The notes beneath the pieces were generated by a model, which was given only the letters and a program-made list of their open reading frames with translations, had not been told where the DNA came from and made no database searches. The position numbers were made by a program, and so were the translations under genes. From Isoperla grammatica (Eukaryota > Arthropoda > Insecta > Plecoptera > Perlodidae), in NCBI GenBank assembly GCA_945910005.1, contig OX246737.1, positions 79,864,272 through 79,928,271 on the forward strand: 64,000 bases of DNA. The letters are read 5' to 3'. Below, piece by piece: positions 11,589 to 24,500 of the stretch; the stretch's first letter is position 1; each line of letters starts with the position of its first letter.

Positions 11589-12951
11589 GATGTGACGGTG
11601 AATGGGCCCCGCCCCTTAGTGATGGTTGCTCCAAAACTAATCCCCAATTGAGTTTTATCCTCGCATCGTGCCTGCTTGGGTGAACCGGAGAATAGATAAA
11701 GTGATGGTGAATGGGCCCCACCCTATATAGACGGTTGCTCCAAAACTAATCCCAAATTAAGTTTTATCCTCACGTCGTGCCTGCTTGGGTGAAACAGGAG
11801 CTAAACAGATGATGTGATGGTAAATGGGCCCTGCCCTTTAAAGATGGTTGCTCCAAAACTAATCCCCAATTGAGTTTTATCCTCGCATCATGGCTGCTTT
11901 GGTGAAAAGGAGCTAAATAGATGACGTGATGGTGAATGGGCCCCGCCCCATATAGACGGTTGCTCCAAAACTAATCCCCAATTAAGTTTTATCATCACGT
12001 CGTGCCTGCTTAGGTGAAACAGGAGCTAAACAGATGATGTGATGGTGAATGGGCCCGGCCCCATGTAGACGGTTGTTCCAAAACTAATCCCCAATTAAGT
12101 TTTATCATCACGTCGTGCCTGCTTGGGTGAAACAGGATCTAAACAGATGATGTGATGGTGAATTGGCCCCGCCCCTTAGGGGTAGTTGCTCCAAAACTAA
12201 TCCCCAATAAAGTTTTATCTTCGCGTCTTGCCTGCTTGGGTGAAACAGGAGCTAAAAAGATGATGTGATGGTGAATGGGCACTGCCCCTTAGGGGTGGTT
12301 GCTCCTAAACAAATCCCCAATTAAGTTTTATCCTCGCGTCTTGCCTGCTTGGGTAAAACAGGCACTAAACAGATGATGTGATGGTGAATGGGCCCCGCCC
12401 CTTAGGGATGGTTGCTCCAAAACTAATCCCCAATTAAATTTTATCCTCGCGTCTTGCCTGCTTGGGTGTAAAAGAAGCTAAACATATGATGTGATGCAAA
12501 TGGGCCCCGCCCCTTAGGGATGGTTGCTCCAAAACTAATCCCCAATTAAGTTTTATCCTCACGTCGTGCCTGCTTGGGTGAAACAGGAGCTAAACAGTTG
12601 ATGTGATGGTGAATGGGCCCCGCCCCTTAGGGATGGTTGCTCCAAAACTAATCCCCAATTGAGTTTTATCCTCACGTCATGCCTGCTTGGGTGAAACAGA
12701 AGCTAAACAGTTGATGTGATGGTGAATGGGCCCCGCCCCTTAGGGATGGTTGCTCCAAAACTAATCCCCAATTGAGTTTTATCCTCGCACCGTGCCTGCT
12801 TGGGTGAAACAGGAGCTAAACATATGATGTGATGTGATGGTGAATGGGCCCCGCCCCTTAGTGATGGTTGCTCAAAAACTAATCCCCAATTGAGTTTTAT
12901 CCTCGCGTCTGCCTGCTTTGGGTGAACAGGAGCTAAATAGATGATATGATT
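11589..12951. repeat. ~113-bp tandem array, right part
   Basis: About twelve copies of the unit described at 8895-9459, beginning with the duplicated GATG. The last copy ends at GATGATATGAT, where LINE reverse-transcriptase sequence starts. Confidence 0.95.
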
Positions 12952-13170
12952 TTGGGGACGGCGATTCTTACCAGAATAAATAAGCACATTTCCCAAATTA
13001 ATATATTTGTTGCCGAGCAGTTTGGATTCCGAGCAAGCCATTCTACATCCGCTCAGCACTAGACTTGACGAACACGTCACAGACAATTTTAATTTGAACA
13101 AACATACTGGAATGATTCTCCAAGACATCGAGAAAGCATTTGACATGGTGTGGCACGGTGTGGCACCAAG
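12952..13170 (+). pseudogene. Jockey-type LINE reverse-transcriptase fragment
   Basis: The plus strand from 12964 reads [18 protein letters not shown], then [15 protein letters not shown], the QFGFRxxHST block of non-LTR RTs. After a one-base frame change it reads [12 protein letters not shown] and [17 protein letters not shown]. The last part is RT motif A, (L)DIxKAFDxVWH, whose first Asp is a catalytic metal ligand. This is the Jockey-clade arrangement of roughly the first RT motifs. The fragment does not proceed to the later motifs; at motif A it passes into the 46-bp array. No start of the LINE is visible on the left, where it abuts the 113-bp array. Confidence 0.8.
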
Positions 13171-16100
13171 GCCTTACTAGACATCGAGGAAGCATTTGAT
13201 AGGGAGTGGCACCAAGGCCTTACTAGACATCGAGGATGCATTTGATACGGTGTGGCACCAAGGCCTTACTAGACATCGAGGAAGCATTTGATACGGTGTG
13301 GCACCAAGGCCTTACTAGACATCGAGGATGCATTTGATACGGTGTGGCACCAAGGCCTTACTAGACATCGAGGTTGCATTTGATACGGTGTGGCACCAAG
13401 GCCTTACTAGACATCGAGGATGCATTTGACATGGTGTGGCACCAAGGCCCTACTAGACGTCGAGGATGCATTTGACATAGTGTGGCACCAAGGCCTTACT
13501 AGACATCGAGGTTGCATTTGATACGGTGTGGCACCAAGGCCTTACTAGACATCGAGGATGCATTTGACATAGTGTGGCACCAAGGCCTTACTAGACATCG
13601 AGGATGCATTTGATACGGTGTGGCACCAAGGCCTTACTAGATATCGAGGATGCATTTGATACGGTGTTGCACCAAAACCTTACTAGACATCGAGGATGCA
13701 TTTGACATGGTGTGGCACCAAGGCCTTACTAGACATCGAGGAAGCATTTGATAGGGTGTGGCACCAAAACCTAACTAGACATCGAGGATGCATTTGATAC
13801 GGTGTGGCACCAAGGACTTACTAGACATCGAGGATGCAATAGATACGGTGTGGCATCAAGGCCTTACTAGATATCGAGGATGCATTTGATACGGTGTGGC
13901 ACCAAGGCCTTACTAGACATCGAGGATGCATTTGATACGGTGTGGCACCAAGGCCTTACTAGACATCGAGGATGCATTTGACATGGTGTGGCACCAAGGC
14001 CTTACTAAACATCGAGGATGCATTTGACATGGTGTGGCACCAAGGCCTTACTAGACATCTAGGATGCATTTGATAGGGTGTGGCACCAAGGCCTTACTAG
14101 ACATCGAGGATGCATATGATACGGTGTGGCCCCAAGGCCTTACTAGACATCGAGGATGCATTTGATAGGGTGTGGCACCAAGGCCTTACTAGACATCGAG
14201 GATGCATTAGACATGGTGTGGCACCAAGGTCTTACTAGACATCGAGGATGCATTTGATACGGTGTGGCACCAAGGCCTTACTAGATATCGAGGATGCATT
14301 TGATACGGTGTGGCACCAAGGCCTAACTAGACATCGAGGATGCATTTGACATGGTGTGGCACCAACGCCTTACTAGACATCGAGGAAGCATTTGATAGGG
14401 TGTGGCACCAAAACCTTACTAGACATCGAGGATGCATTTGATACGGTGTTGCACCAAAACCTTACTAGACATCGAGGATGCATTTGACATGGTGTGGCAC
14501 CAACGCCTTACTAGACATCGAGGATGCATTTGATGGGGTGTGGCACCAAGGCCTTACTAGACATCGAGGATGCATTTGATAGGGTGTGGCACCAAGGCCT
14601 TACTAGACATCGAGGATGCATTTGATAGGGTGTGGCAACAAGGCCTTACTAAACATCGAGAAAGCATTTAACACGGGGTGGCACCAGGGCCTTACTAGAC
14701 ATCGAGGATGCATTTGATACGGTGTGGCACCAAGGCCTTACTAGACATCGAGGATGCATTTGATACGGTGTGGCACCAAGGCCTTACTAGACATCGAGGA
14801 TGCATTTGACATGGTGTGGCACCAAGGCCTTACTAGACATCGAGGATGCATTTGATACGGTGTGGCACCAAGGCCTTACTGGACATCGAGGATGCATTTG
14901 ACATGGTGTGGCACCAAGGCCTTACTAGACATCGAGGATGCATTTGATAGGGTGTGGCACAAAGGCCTTACTAGACATCGAGGATGCATTTGATAGGGTG
15001 TGGCACCAAGGCCTTACTATGCATCGAGGATGCATTTGATAGGGTGTGGCACCAAGGCCTTACTAGACATCGAGGATGCATTTGATAGGGTGTGGCACCA
15101 AGGCCTTACTAGACATCGAGGATGCATTTGACATGGTGTGGCACCAAGGCCTTACTAGACATCGAGGATGCATTTGATAGGGTGTGGCACCAAGGCCTTA
15201 CTAGACATCGAGGATGCATTTGATAGGGTGTGGCACCAAGGCCTTACTAGACATCGAGGATGCATTTGATAGGGTGTGGCACCAAGGCCTTACTAGACAT
15301 CGAGGATGCATTTGATACGGTGTGGCACCAAGGCCTTACTAGACATCGAGGATGCATTTCATACGGTGTGGCACCAAGACCTTACTAGACATCGAGGATG
15401 CATTTGATACGGTGTGGCACCAAGGCCTTACTAGACATCGAGGATGCATTTGATAGGGTGTGGCACCAAGGCCTTACTAGACATTAAGGATGCATTTGAC
15501 ACGGTGTGGCACCAAGGCCTTACTAGACATCTAAGATGCATTTGATACCAAGTGGCATTAAGGCCTAACTAGACATCGAGGTTGCATTTGATAGGGTGTG
15601 GCACGCTGTGGCACCAGGGCCTTACTAGACATCGAGGATGCATTTGACATGGTGTGGCACCAGGGCCTTACTAGACATCGAGGATGCATATGACATGGTT
15701 TGGCACCAAGGCCTTACTAGACATCGAGGATGCATTTGATAGGGTGTGGCACCAAGGCCTTACTAGACATCGAGGATGCATTTGATAGGGTGTGGCACGC
15801 TGTGGCACCAGGGCCTTACTAGACATCGAGGATGCATATGACATGGTTTGGCACCAAGGTCTAACTAGACATCAAGGATGCATTTGATAGGGTGTGGCAC
15901 CAAGGCCTTACTAGACATCGAGGTTGCATTTGATAGGGTGTGGCACGCTGTGGCACCAGGGCCTTACTAGATATCGAGGATTCATTTGACATGAAGTGGC
16001 ACCAAGGCCTTACTAGACATCGAGGTTGCATTTGATAGGGTGTGGCACGCTGTGGCACCAGGGCCTTACAAGACATCGAGGATGCATTTGATACGGTGTG

Positions 16101-19100
16101 GCATCAAGGCCTTACTGGACATCGAGGATGCATTTGACACGGTGTGGCACCAAGGCCTTACTAGACATCGAGGAAGCATTTGATACGGTGTGGCACCAAG
16201 GCCTTACTAGACATCGAGGAAGCATTTGATACGGTGTGGCACCAAAGCATTTCTAGACATCAAGGATGCATTTGATACGGTGTGGCACCAAGGCCTTACT
16301 AGACATCGAGGAAGCATTTGATACGGTGTTGCACCAAGGCCTTACTAGACATCGAGGATGCATTTGATACGGTGTGACACCCAGGCCTTACTAGACATCG
16401 AGGATGCATTTCATACGGTGTGGCACCAACGCCTTTCTAGACATCGAGGATGCAATAGATACGGTGTGGCACCGGGGCCTTACTAGACATCGAGGATGCA
16501 ATAGATACGGTATGGCACCGAGGCCTTACTAGACATCGAGGATGCATTTGATACGGTGTGGCACCAAGGCCTTACTAGACATCGAGTAAGCATTTGATAC
16601 GGTGTGGCACCAAGGCCTTACTAGACATCGAGGATGCATTTGACACGGTGTGGCACCAAGGCCTTACTAGACATCGAGGATGCATTTGATACGGTGTGGC
16701 ACCAAGGCCTTACTAGACATCGAGGATGCATTTGATACGGTGTGGCACCGGGGCCTTACTAGACATCTAGGATGCATTTGATAGGGTGTGGCACCAAGGC
16801 CTTACTAGACATCGAGGATGCATTTGATAGGGTGTGGCACCAAGGCCTTACTAGACATCTAGGATGCATTTGATACGGTGTGGCATTAAGGCCTTACTAG
16901 ACATCGAGGATGCATTTGATACGGTGTGGCACCAAGGCCTACTAGACATCGAGGATGCATTTGATAGGGTGTTGGACCAAGGCCTTACTAGACATCGAGG
17001 ATGCATTTGACATGGTGTGGCATCAAGGCTTTACTAGACATTGAGGATGCATTTGATACGGTGTGGCACCAAGGTCTTACTAGACATCTAGGATGCATTA
17101 AATACGGTGTGGCACCAAGGCCTTACTACACATCGAGGATGCATTTGATACGGTGTGGCACCAAGGCCTTACTAGACAACGAGGATCCTTTGATAGGGTG
17201 TTGCACAAAGGCCTTACTAGACATCGAGGATGCATTTGATAGGGTGTGGCACCAAGGCCTTACTAGACATCGAGGATGCATTTGATAGGGTGTGGCACCA
17301 AGGCCTTACTAGACATCGAGGATGCATTTGATAGGGTGTGGAACCAAAGCCTTACTAGACATCGAGGATGCATTTGATAGGGTGTGGCAACAAGGCCTTA
17401 CTAGACATCGAGGATGCATTTGATAGGGTGTGGCACCAAGACCTTACTAGACATCAAGGATGCATTTGATAGGGTGTGGCACCAAGGCCTTTTTAGACAT
17501 CGAGAAAGCATTTAACACGGGGTGGCACCAGGGCCTTACTAGACATCGAGGATGCATTTGACATGGTGTGGCACCAAGGCCTTACAAGACATCGAGGATG
17601 CATTTGATAGGGTGTGGCAACAAGGCCTTACTGGACATCGAGGATGCATTTGATACGGTGTGGCACCAAGGCCTTACTAGACATCGAGAAAGCATTCAAC
17701 ACGGGGTGGCACCAGGGCCTTACTAGACATCGAGGATTCATTTGATAGGGTGTGGCACCAAGGCCTTACTAGACATGGAGGATGCATTTGATAGGGTGTG
17801 GCACCAAGCCCTTACTAGACATCGAGGATGCATTTGATAGGGTGTGGCAGCAAGGCCTTACTAGATATAAAGGATGCATTTGACACGGTGTGGCACCAAG
17901 GCCTTACTAGACATCTAAGATGCATTTGATACCGTGTGGCATTAAGGCCTTACTAGACATCGAGGTTGCATTTTGTAGGGTGTGGCACGCTGTGGCACCG
18001 GGGCTTTACTAGACATCGAGGATGCATATGACATGGTGTGGCACCAAGGCCTTACTAGACATCGAGGTTGCATTTGATACGGTGTGGCACCAAGGCCTTA
18101 CTGGACATCGAGGTTGCATTTGATACGGTGTGGCACCAAGGCCTAACTAAACATCGAGGATGCATATGACATGGTGTGGCACCAAGGCCTACTAGACATC
18201 GAGGTTGCATTTGATACGGTGTGGCACCAAGGCCTTACAAGACATCGAGGATGCATATGACATGGTGTGGCACCAAGGCCTTACTAGACATCGAGGTTGT
18301 ATTTGATACGGTGTGGCACCAAGGCCTTACTAGACATCGAGGTTGCATTTGATAGGGTGTGGCACCAGGGCCTTACTAGACATCGAGGATGCATTTGATA
18401 CGGTGTGGCATCAAGGCCTTACTAGACATCGAGGATGCATTTGACATGAAGTGGCACCAAGGCCTTACTAGACATCGAGGTTGCATTTGATAGGGTGTGT
18501 CACGCTGTGGCACCAGGGCCTTACAAGACATCGAGGATGCATTTGATACGGTGTGGCATCAAGGCCTTACTGGACATCGAGGATGCATTTGACACGGTGT
18601 GGCACCAAGGCCTTACTAGACATCGAGGAAGCATTTGATACGGTGTGGCACCAAGGCCTTATTAGACATCGAGGAAGCAATTGTTACGGTGTGGCACTAA
18701 GGCCTTTCTAGACATCGAGGATGCATTTGATACGGTGTGGCACCAAAGCCTTACTAGACATCAAGGATGCATTTGATACGGTGTGGCACCAAGGCCTTAC
18801 TAGACATCAAGGAAGCATTTGATACGGTGTGGCAACAAGGCCTTACTATACATCGAGAATGCATTTGATAGACTGTGGCACCAAGGCCTTACTAGACATC
18901 GAGGATGCATTTGATACGGTGTGGCACCAAAGCCTTACTAGACATCGAGGATGCATTTGATTCGGTGTGGCACCAAGGCCTTACTAGACATCTAGAATGC
19001 ATTTGATACGGTGTGGCATTAAGGCCTTACTAGACATCGAGGATGCATTTGATAGGGTGTGGCACCAAGGCCTTACTAGACATCGAGGATGCATTTGATA

Positions 19101-19305
19101 GGGTGTGGCACCAAGGCCTTACTATACATCGAGGATGCATTTGATACGGTGTGGCACCAAGGCCTTACAAGCAATCGAGGAAGCATTTGATACGGTGTTG
19201 CACCAAGGCCTTACTAGACATCGAGGATGCATTTGATACGGTGTGGCAACAAGGCCTTACTGGACATCGAGGATGCATTTGATACGGTGTGGCACCAAGG
19301 CCTTA

Positions 19306-20110
19306 CTAGACATCGAGAAAGCATTTAACACGGTGTGGAACCAAGGCCTTACTTGACATCGAGAAGGTATTTAACACGGTGTGGCACCAGGGCCTTACTA
19401 GACATACAGAAAGCATTAAACACGGTGTGGCACCAAGGTCTTACTAGGCATCGAGAAAACATTTAACACGGTATGGCACCGAGGTCTTACTAGACATCGA
19501 GAAAGCATTTAACACGGGTCGGCACCAGGGCCTTACTTGACATCGAGAAGGTATTTAACACGGTGTGGCACCACGGCCTTTCTAGACATCAAGAAAGCAT
19601 TTAACACGGTGTGGCACCAGGGTCTTACTAGACATCGAGAAAGCATTTAACACGGTGTGGCACCAAGGTCTTACTAGACATCGAGAAAACATGCAACACG
19701 GTGTGGCACCAGGGCCTTACTAGACATCGAGAAAGCATTTAACACGGTGTGGCACCAAGGTCTTACCAGACATCGAGAAAGCATTTAACACGGTGTGGCA
19801 CCAAGGTCTTACTAGACATCGAGAAAGCATTTAACACGGTGTGGCAAGAAGGTCTTACTAGATATCGAGAAAGCATTTAACACGGTGTGGCACCAAGGTC
19901 TTACTAGACATCGGGAAAGCATTTAACACGGTGTGGCACCAAAGTCTTACTAGACATCGAGAAAGCATTTAACACGGTGTGGCACCAAGGTCTTTCTAGA
20001 CATCGAGAAAGCATTAAACACGGTGTGGCACCAAGGTCTTACTAGACATCGAGAAAGAATTTAACACGGTGTGGCACCAGGGCCTTACTTTAGACATCGA
20101 GAAAGCATTT
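19306..20110 (+). repeat. AAAGCATTTAACACGG subfamily block 1
   Basis: Here nearly all 46-bp units read GAGAAAGCATTTAACACGG and AAGGTCTTACTAG, giving DIEKAFNTVWHQGL. The Lys matches the RT fragment's DIEKAFD more closely than the majority DIEDAFD units do. The block ends with a characteristic ACTTTAGACATC unit. Confidence 0.85.
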
Positions 20111-23100
20111 AACACGGTTTGGCACCAAGGCCTAACTAGACATCGAGGATGATATTGATAGGGTGTGGCACCAAGGCATTTCTAGACATCAAGGATGCAT
20201 TTGATACGGTGTGGCACCAAGGCCTTACTAGACATCGAGGAAGCATTTGATACGGTGTTGCACCAAGGCCTTACTAGACATCGAGGATGCATTTGATACG
20301 GTGTGACACCCAGGCCTTACTAGACATCGAGGATGCATTTTATACGGTGTGGCACCAAGGCCTTACTAGACATCGAGGATGCAATAGATACGGTGTGGCA
20401 CCGGGGCCTTACTAGACATCGAGGATGCAATAGATACGGTGTGGCACCAAGGCCTTACTAGACATCGAGGATGCATTTGATACGGTGTGGCACCGGGGCC
20501 TTACTAGACATCTAGGATGCATTTGATAGGGTGTGGCACCGAGGCCTTACTAGACATCGAGGATGCATTTGATACGGTGTGGCACAAAGGCCTTACTAGA
20601 CATCGAGGAAGCATTTGATACGGTGTGGCACCAAGGCCTAACTAGACATCGAGGATGCATTTGACACGGTGTGGCACCAAGGCCTTACTACACATCGAGG
20701 ATGCATTTGATACGGTGTGGCACCAAGGCCTTACTAGACATCGAGGATGCATTTGATACGGTGTGGCACCAAGGCCTTACTAGACATCGAGGATGCATTT
20801 GATAGGGTGTGGCACCGAGGCCTTACTAGACATCGAGGATGCATTTGATACGGTGTGGCACAAAGGCCTTACTAGACATCGAGGAAGCATTTGATACGGT
20901 GTGGCACCAAGGCCTAACTAGACATCGAGGATGCATTTGACACGGTGTGGCACCAAGGCCTTACTACACATCGAGGATGCATTTGATACGGTGTGGCACC
21001 AAGGCCTTACTAGACATCGAGGATGCATTTGATACGGTGTGGCACCGGGGCCTTACTAGACATCTAGGATGCATTTGATAGGGTGTGGCACCAAGGCCTT
21101 ACTAGACATCGAGGATGCATTTGATAGGGTGTGGCACCAAGGCCTTACTAGACATCTAGGATGCATTTGATACGGTGTGGCATTAAGGCCTTACTAGACA
21201 TCGAGGATGCATTTGATACGGTGTGGCACCAAGGCCTAGACATCGAGGATGCATTTGATAGGGTGTTGGACCAAGGCCTTACTAGACATCGAGGATGCAT
21301 TTGACATGGTGTGGCATCAAGGCTTTACTAGACATCGAGGATGCATTTGATACGGTGTGGCACCAAGGTCTTACTAGACATCTAGGATGCATTTGATACG
21401 GTGTGGCACCAAGGCCTTACTAGACATCGAGGATGCATTTGATACGGTGTGGCACCAAGGCCTTACTAGACAACGAGGATGCTTTGATAGAATGTGGCAC
21501 AAAGGCCTTACTAGACATCAAGGATGCATTTGATAGGGTGTGGCACCAAGGCCTTACTAGACATCGAGAAAGCATTTAACACGGGGTGGCACCAGGGCAT
21601 TACTAGACATCGAGGATGCATTTGACATGGTGTGGCACCAAGGCCTTACAAGACATCGAGGATGCTTTTGATAGGGTGTGGCAACAAGGCCTTACTGGAC
21701 ATCGAGGATGCATTTGATACGGTGTGGCACCAAGGCCTTACTAGACATCGAGAAAGCATTCAACACGGGGTGGCACCAGGGCCTTACAAGACATCGAGGA
21801 TGCATTTGATACGGTGTGGCACCAAGGCCTTACTAGACATCGAGGATGCATTTGATAGGGTGTGGCAAGAAGGCCTTACTAGACATCGAGAAAGCATTTA
21901 ACACGGGGTGGCACCAGGGCCTTACTAGACATCGAGGATGCATTTGACATGGTGTGGCACCAAGGCCTTACTAGACATCGAGGATTCATTTGATAGGGTG
22001 TGGCACCAAGGCCTTACTAGACATCGAGGATGCATTTGATAGGGTGTGGCACCAAGCCCTTACTAGACATCGAGGATGCATTTGATAGGGTGTGGCACCA
22101 AGGCCTTACTAGATATTAAGGATGCATTTGACACGGTGTGGCACCAAGGCCTTACTAGACATCTAAGATGCATTTGATACCGTGTGGCATTAAGGCCTTA
22201 CCAGACATCGAGGTTGCATTTGATAGGGTGTGGCACGCTGTGGCACCGGGGCCTTACTAGACATCGAGGATGCATATGACATGGTGTGGCACCAAGGCCT
22301 TACTAGACATCGAGGTTGCATTTGATACGGTGTGGCACCAAGGCCTTACTAGACATCGAGGTTGCATTTGATACGGTGTGGCACCAAGGCCTTACTAGAC
22401 ATCGAGGATGCATATGACATGGTGTGGCACCAAGGCCTACTAGACATCGAGGTTGCATTTGATACGGTGTGGCACCAAGGCCTTACAAGACATCGAGGAT
22501 GCATATGACATGGTGTGGCACCAAGGCCTTACTAGACATCGAGGTTGCATTTGATACGGTGTGGCACCAAGGCCTTACTAGACATCGAGGTTGCATTTGA
22601 TAGGGTGGGGCACCAGGGCCTTACTAGACATCGAGGATGCATTTGATACGGTGTGGCATCAAGGCCTTACTAGACATCGAGGATGCATTTGACATGAAGT
22701 GGCACCAAGGCCTTACTAGACATCGAGGTTGCATTTGAACGGGTGTGTCACACTGTGGCACCAGGGCCTTACAAGACATCGAGGATGCATTTGATACGGT
22801 GTGGCATCAAGGCCTTACTGGACATCGAGGATGCATTTGACACGGTGTGGCACCAAACATTACTAGACATCGAAGAAGCATTTGATACGGTGTGGCACCA
22901 AGGCCTTACTAGACATCGAGGAAGCATTTGATACGGTGTGGCACCAAGGTCTTACTAGACATCGAGGATGCATTTGACATGGTGTGGCACCAAGGCCTTA
23001 CTAGATATCGAGGATGCATTTGATAAGGTGTGGCACCAAGGCCTTACTAGACATCTAGCATGCATTTGATACGGTGTGGCATTAAGGCCTTACTAGACAT

Positions 23101-23786
23101 CGAGGATGCATTTGATAGGGTGTGGCACCAAGGCCTTACTAGACATCGAGGATGCATTTGATACGGTGTGGCACCAAGGCCTATCTAGACATCTAGGATG
23201 CATTTGATAGGGTGTGGCACCAAGGCCTTACTAGACATCGAGGATGCATTTGATAGGGTGTGGCACCAAGGCCTTACTAGACATCTAGAATGCATTTGAT
23301 ACGGTGTGGCTTTAAGGCCTTACTAGACATCGAGGATGCATTTGATACGGTGTGGCACCAAGGCCTACTAGACATCGTGGATGCATTTGATAGGGTGTTG
23401 GACCAAGGCCTTACTAGACATCGAGGATGCATTCTACATGGTGTGGCACCAAGGCCTTACTAGACATCGAGGATGCATTTGACATGGTGTGGCACCAAGG
23501 CCTCACTAGACATCGAGGATGCATTTGATACGGTGTGGCACCAAGGTCTTACTAGACATCTAGGATGCATTTGATACGGTGTGGCACCAAGGCCTTACTT
23601 GACATCGAGGATGCATTTGATACGGTGTGGCACCAAGGCCTTACTGGACTTCGAGGATGCAATAGATACGGTGTGGCACCGGGGCCTTACTAGAAATCGA
23701 GGATGCATTTGATACGGTGTGGCACCAAGGCCTTACTTGACATCGAGGATGCATTTGATACGGTGTGGCACCAAGGCCTTACTGGA

Positions 23787-24500
23787 CATGAGAGAAAGCA
23801 TTTAACACGGTATGGGACCGAGGTCTTACTAGACATCGAGAAAGAATTTAACACGGTGTGGCACCAAGACCTTACTCGACATCGAGAAAGTATTTAACAC
23901 GGTGTGGCACCAGGGCCTTACTAGACATACAGAAAGCATTAAACACGGTGTGGCACCAGGGTCTTACTAGACATCGAGAAAGCATTTAACACGGTGTGGC
24001 ACCGAGGTCTTACTTGATATCGAGAAAGCATTTAACACGGTGTGGCACCAAGGTCTTACTAGACATCGAGAAAACATGCAACACGGTGTGGCACCAGGGC
24101 CTTACTAGACATCGAGAAAGCATTTAACACGGTGTGGCACCAAGGTCTTACCAGACATCGAGAAAGCATTTAACACGGTGTGGCACCAAGGTCTTACTAG
24201 ACATCGAGAAAGCATTTAACACGGTGTGGCAAGAAGGTCTTACTAGATATCGAGAAAGCATTTAACACGGTGTGGCACCAAGGTCTTACTAGACATCGAG
24301 AAAGCATTTAACACGGTGTGGCACCAAAGTCTTACTAGACATCGAGAAAGCATTTAACACGGTGTGGCACCAAGGTCTTACTAGACATCGAGAAAGCATT
24401 TAACACGGTGTGGCACCAAGGTCTTACTAGACATCGAGAAAGAATTTAACACGGTGTGGCACCAGGGCCTTACTTTAGACATCGAGAAAGCATTTAACAC
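23787..24500 (+). repeat. AAAGCATTTAACACGG subfamily block 2
   Basis: Copy of block 1, again closing with ACTTTAGACATC, about 4.4 kb downstream of the same unit in block 1. Confidence 0.85.
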
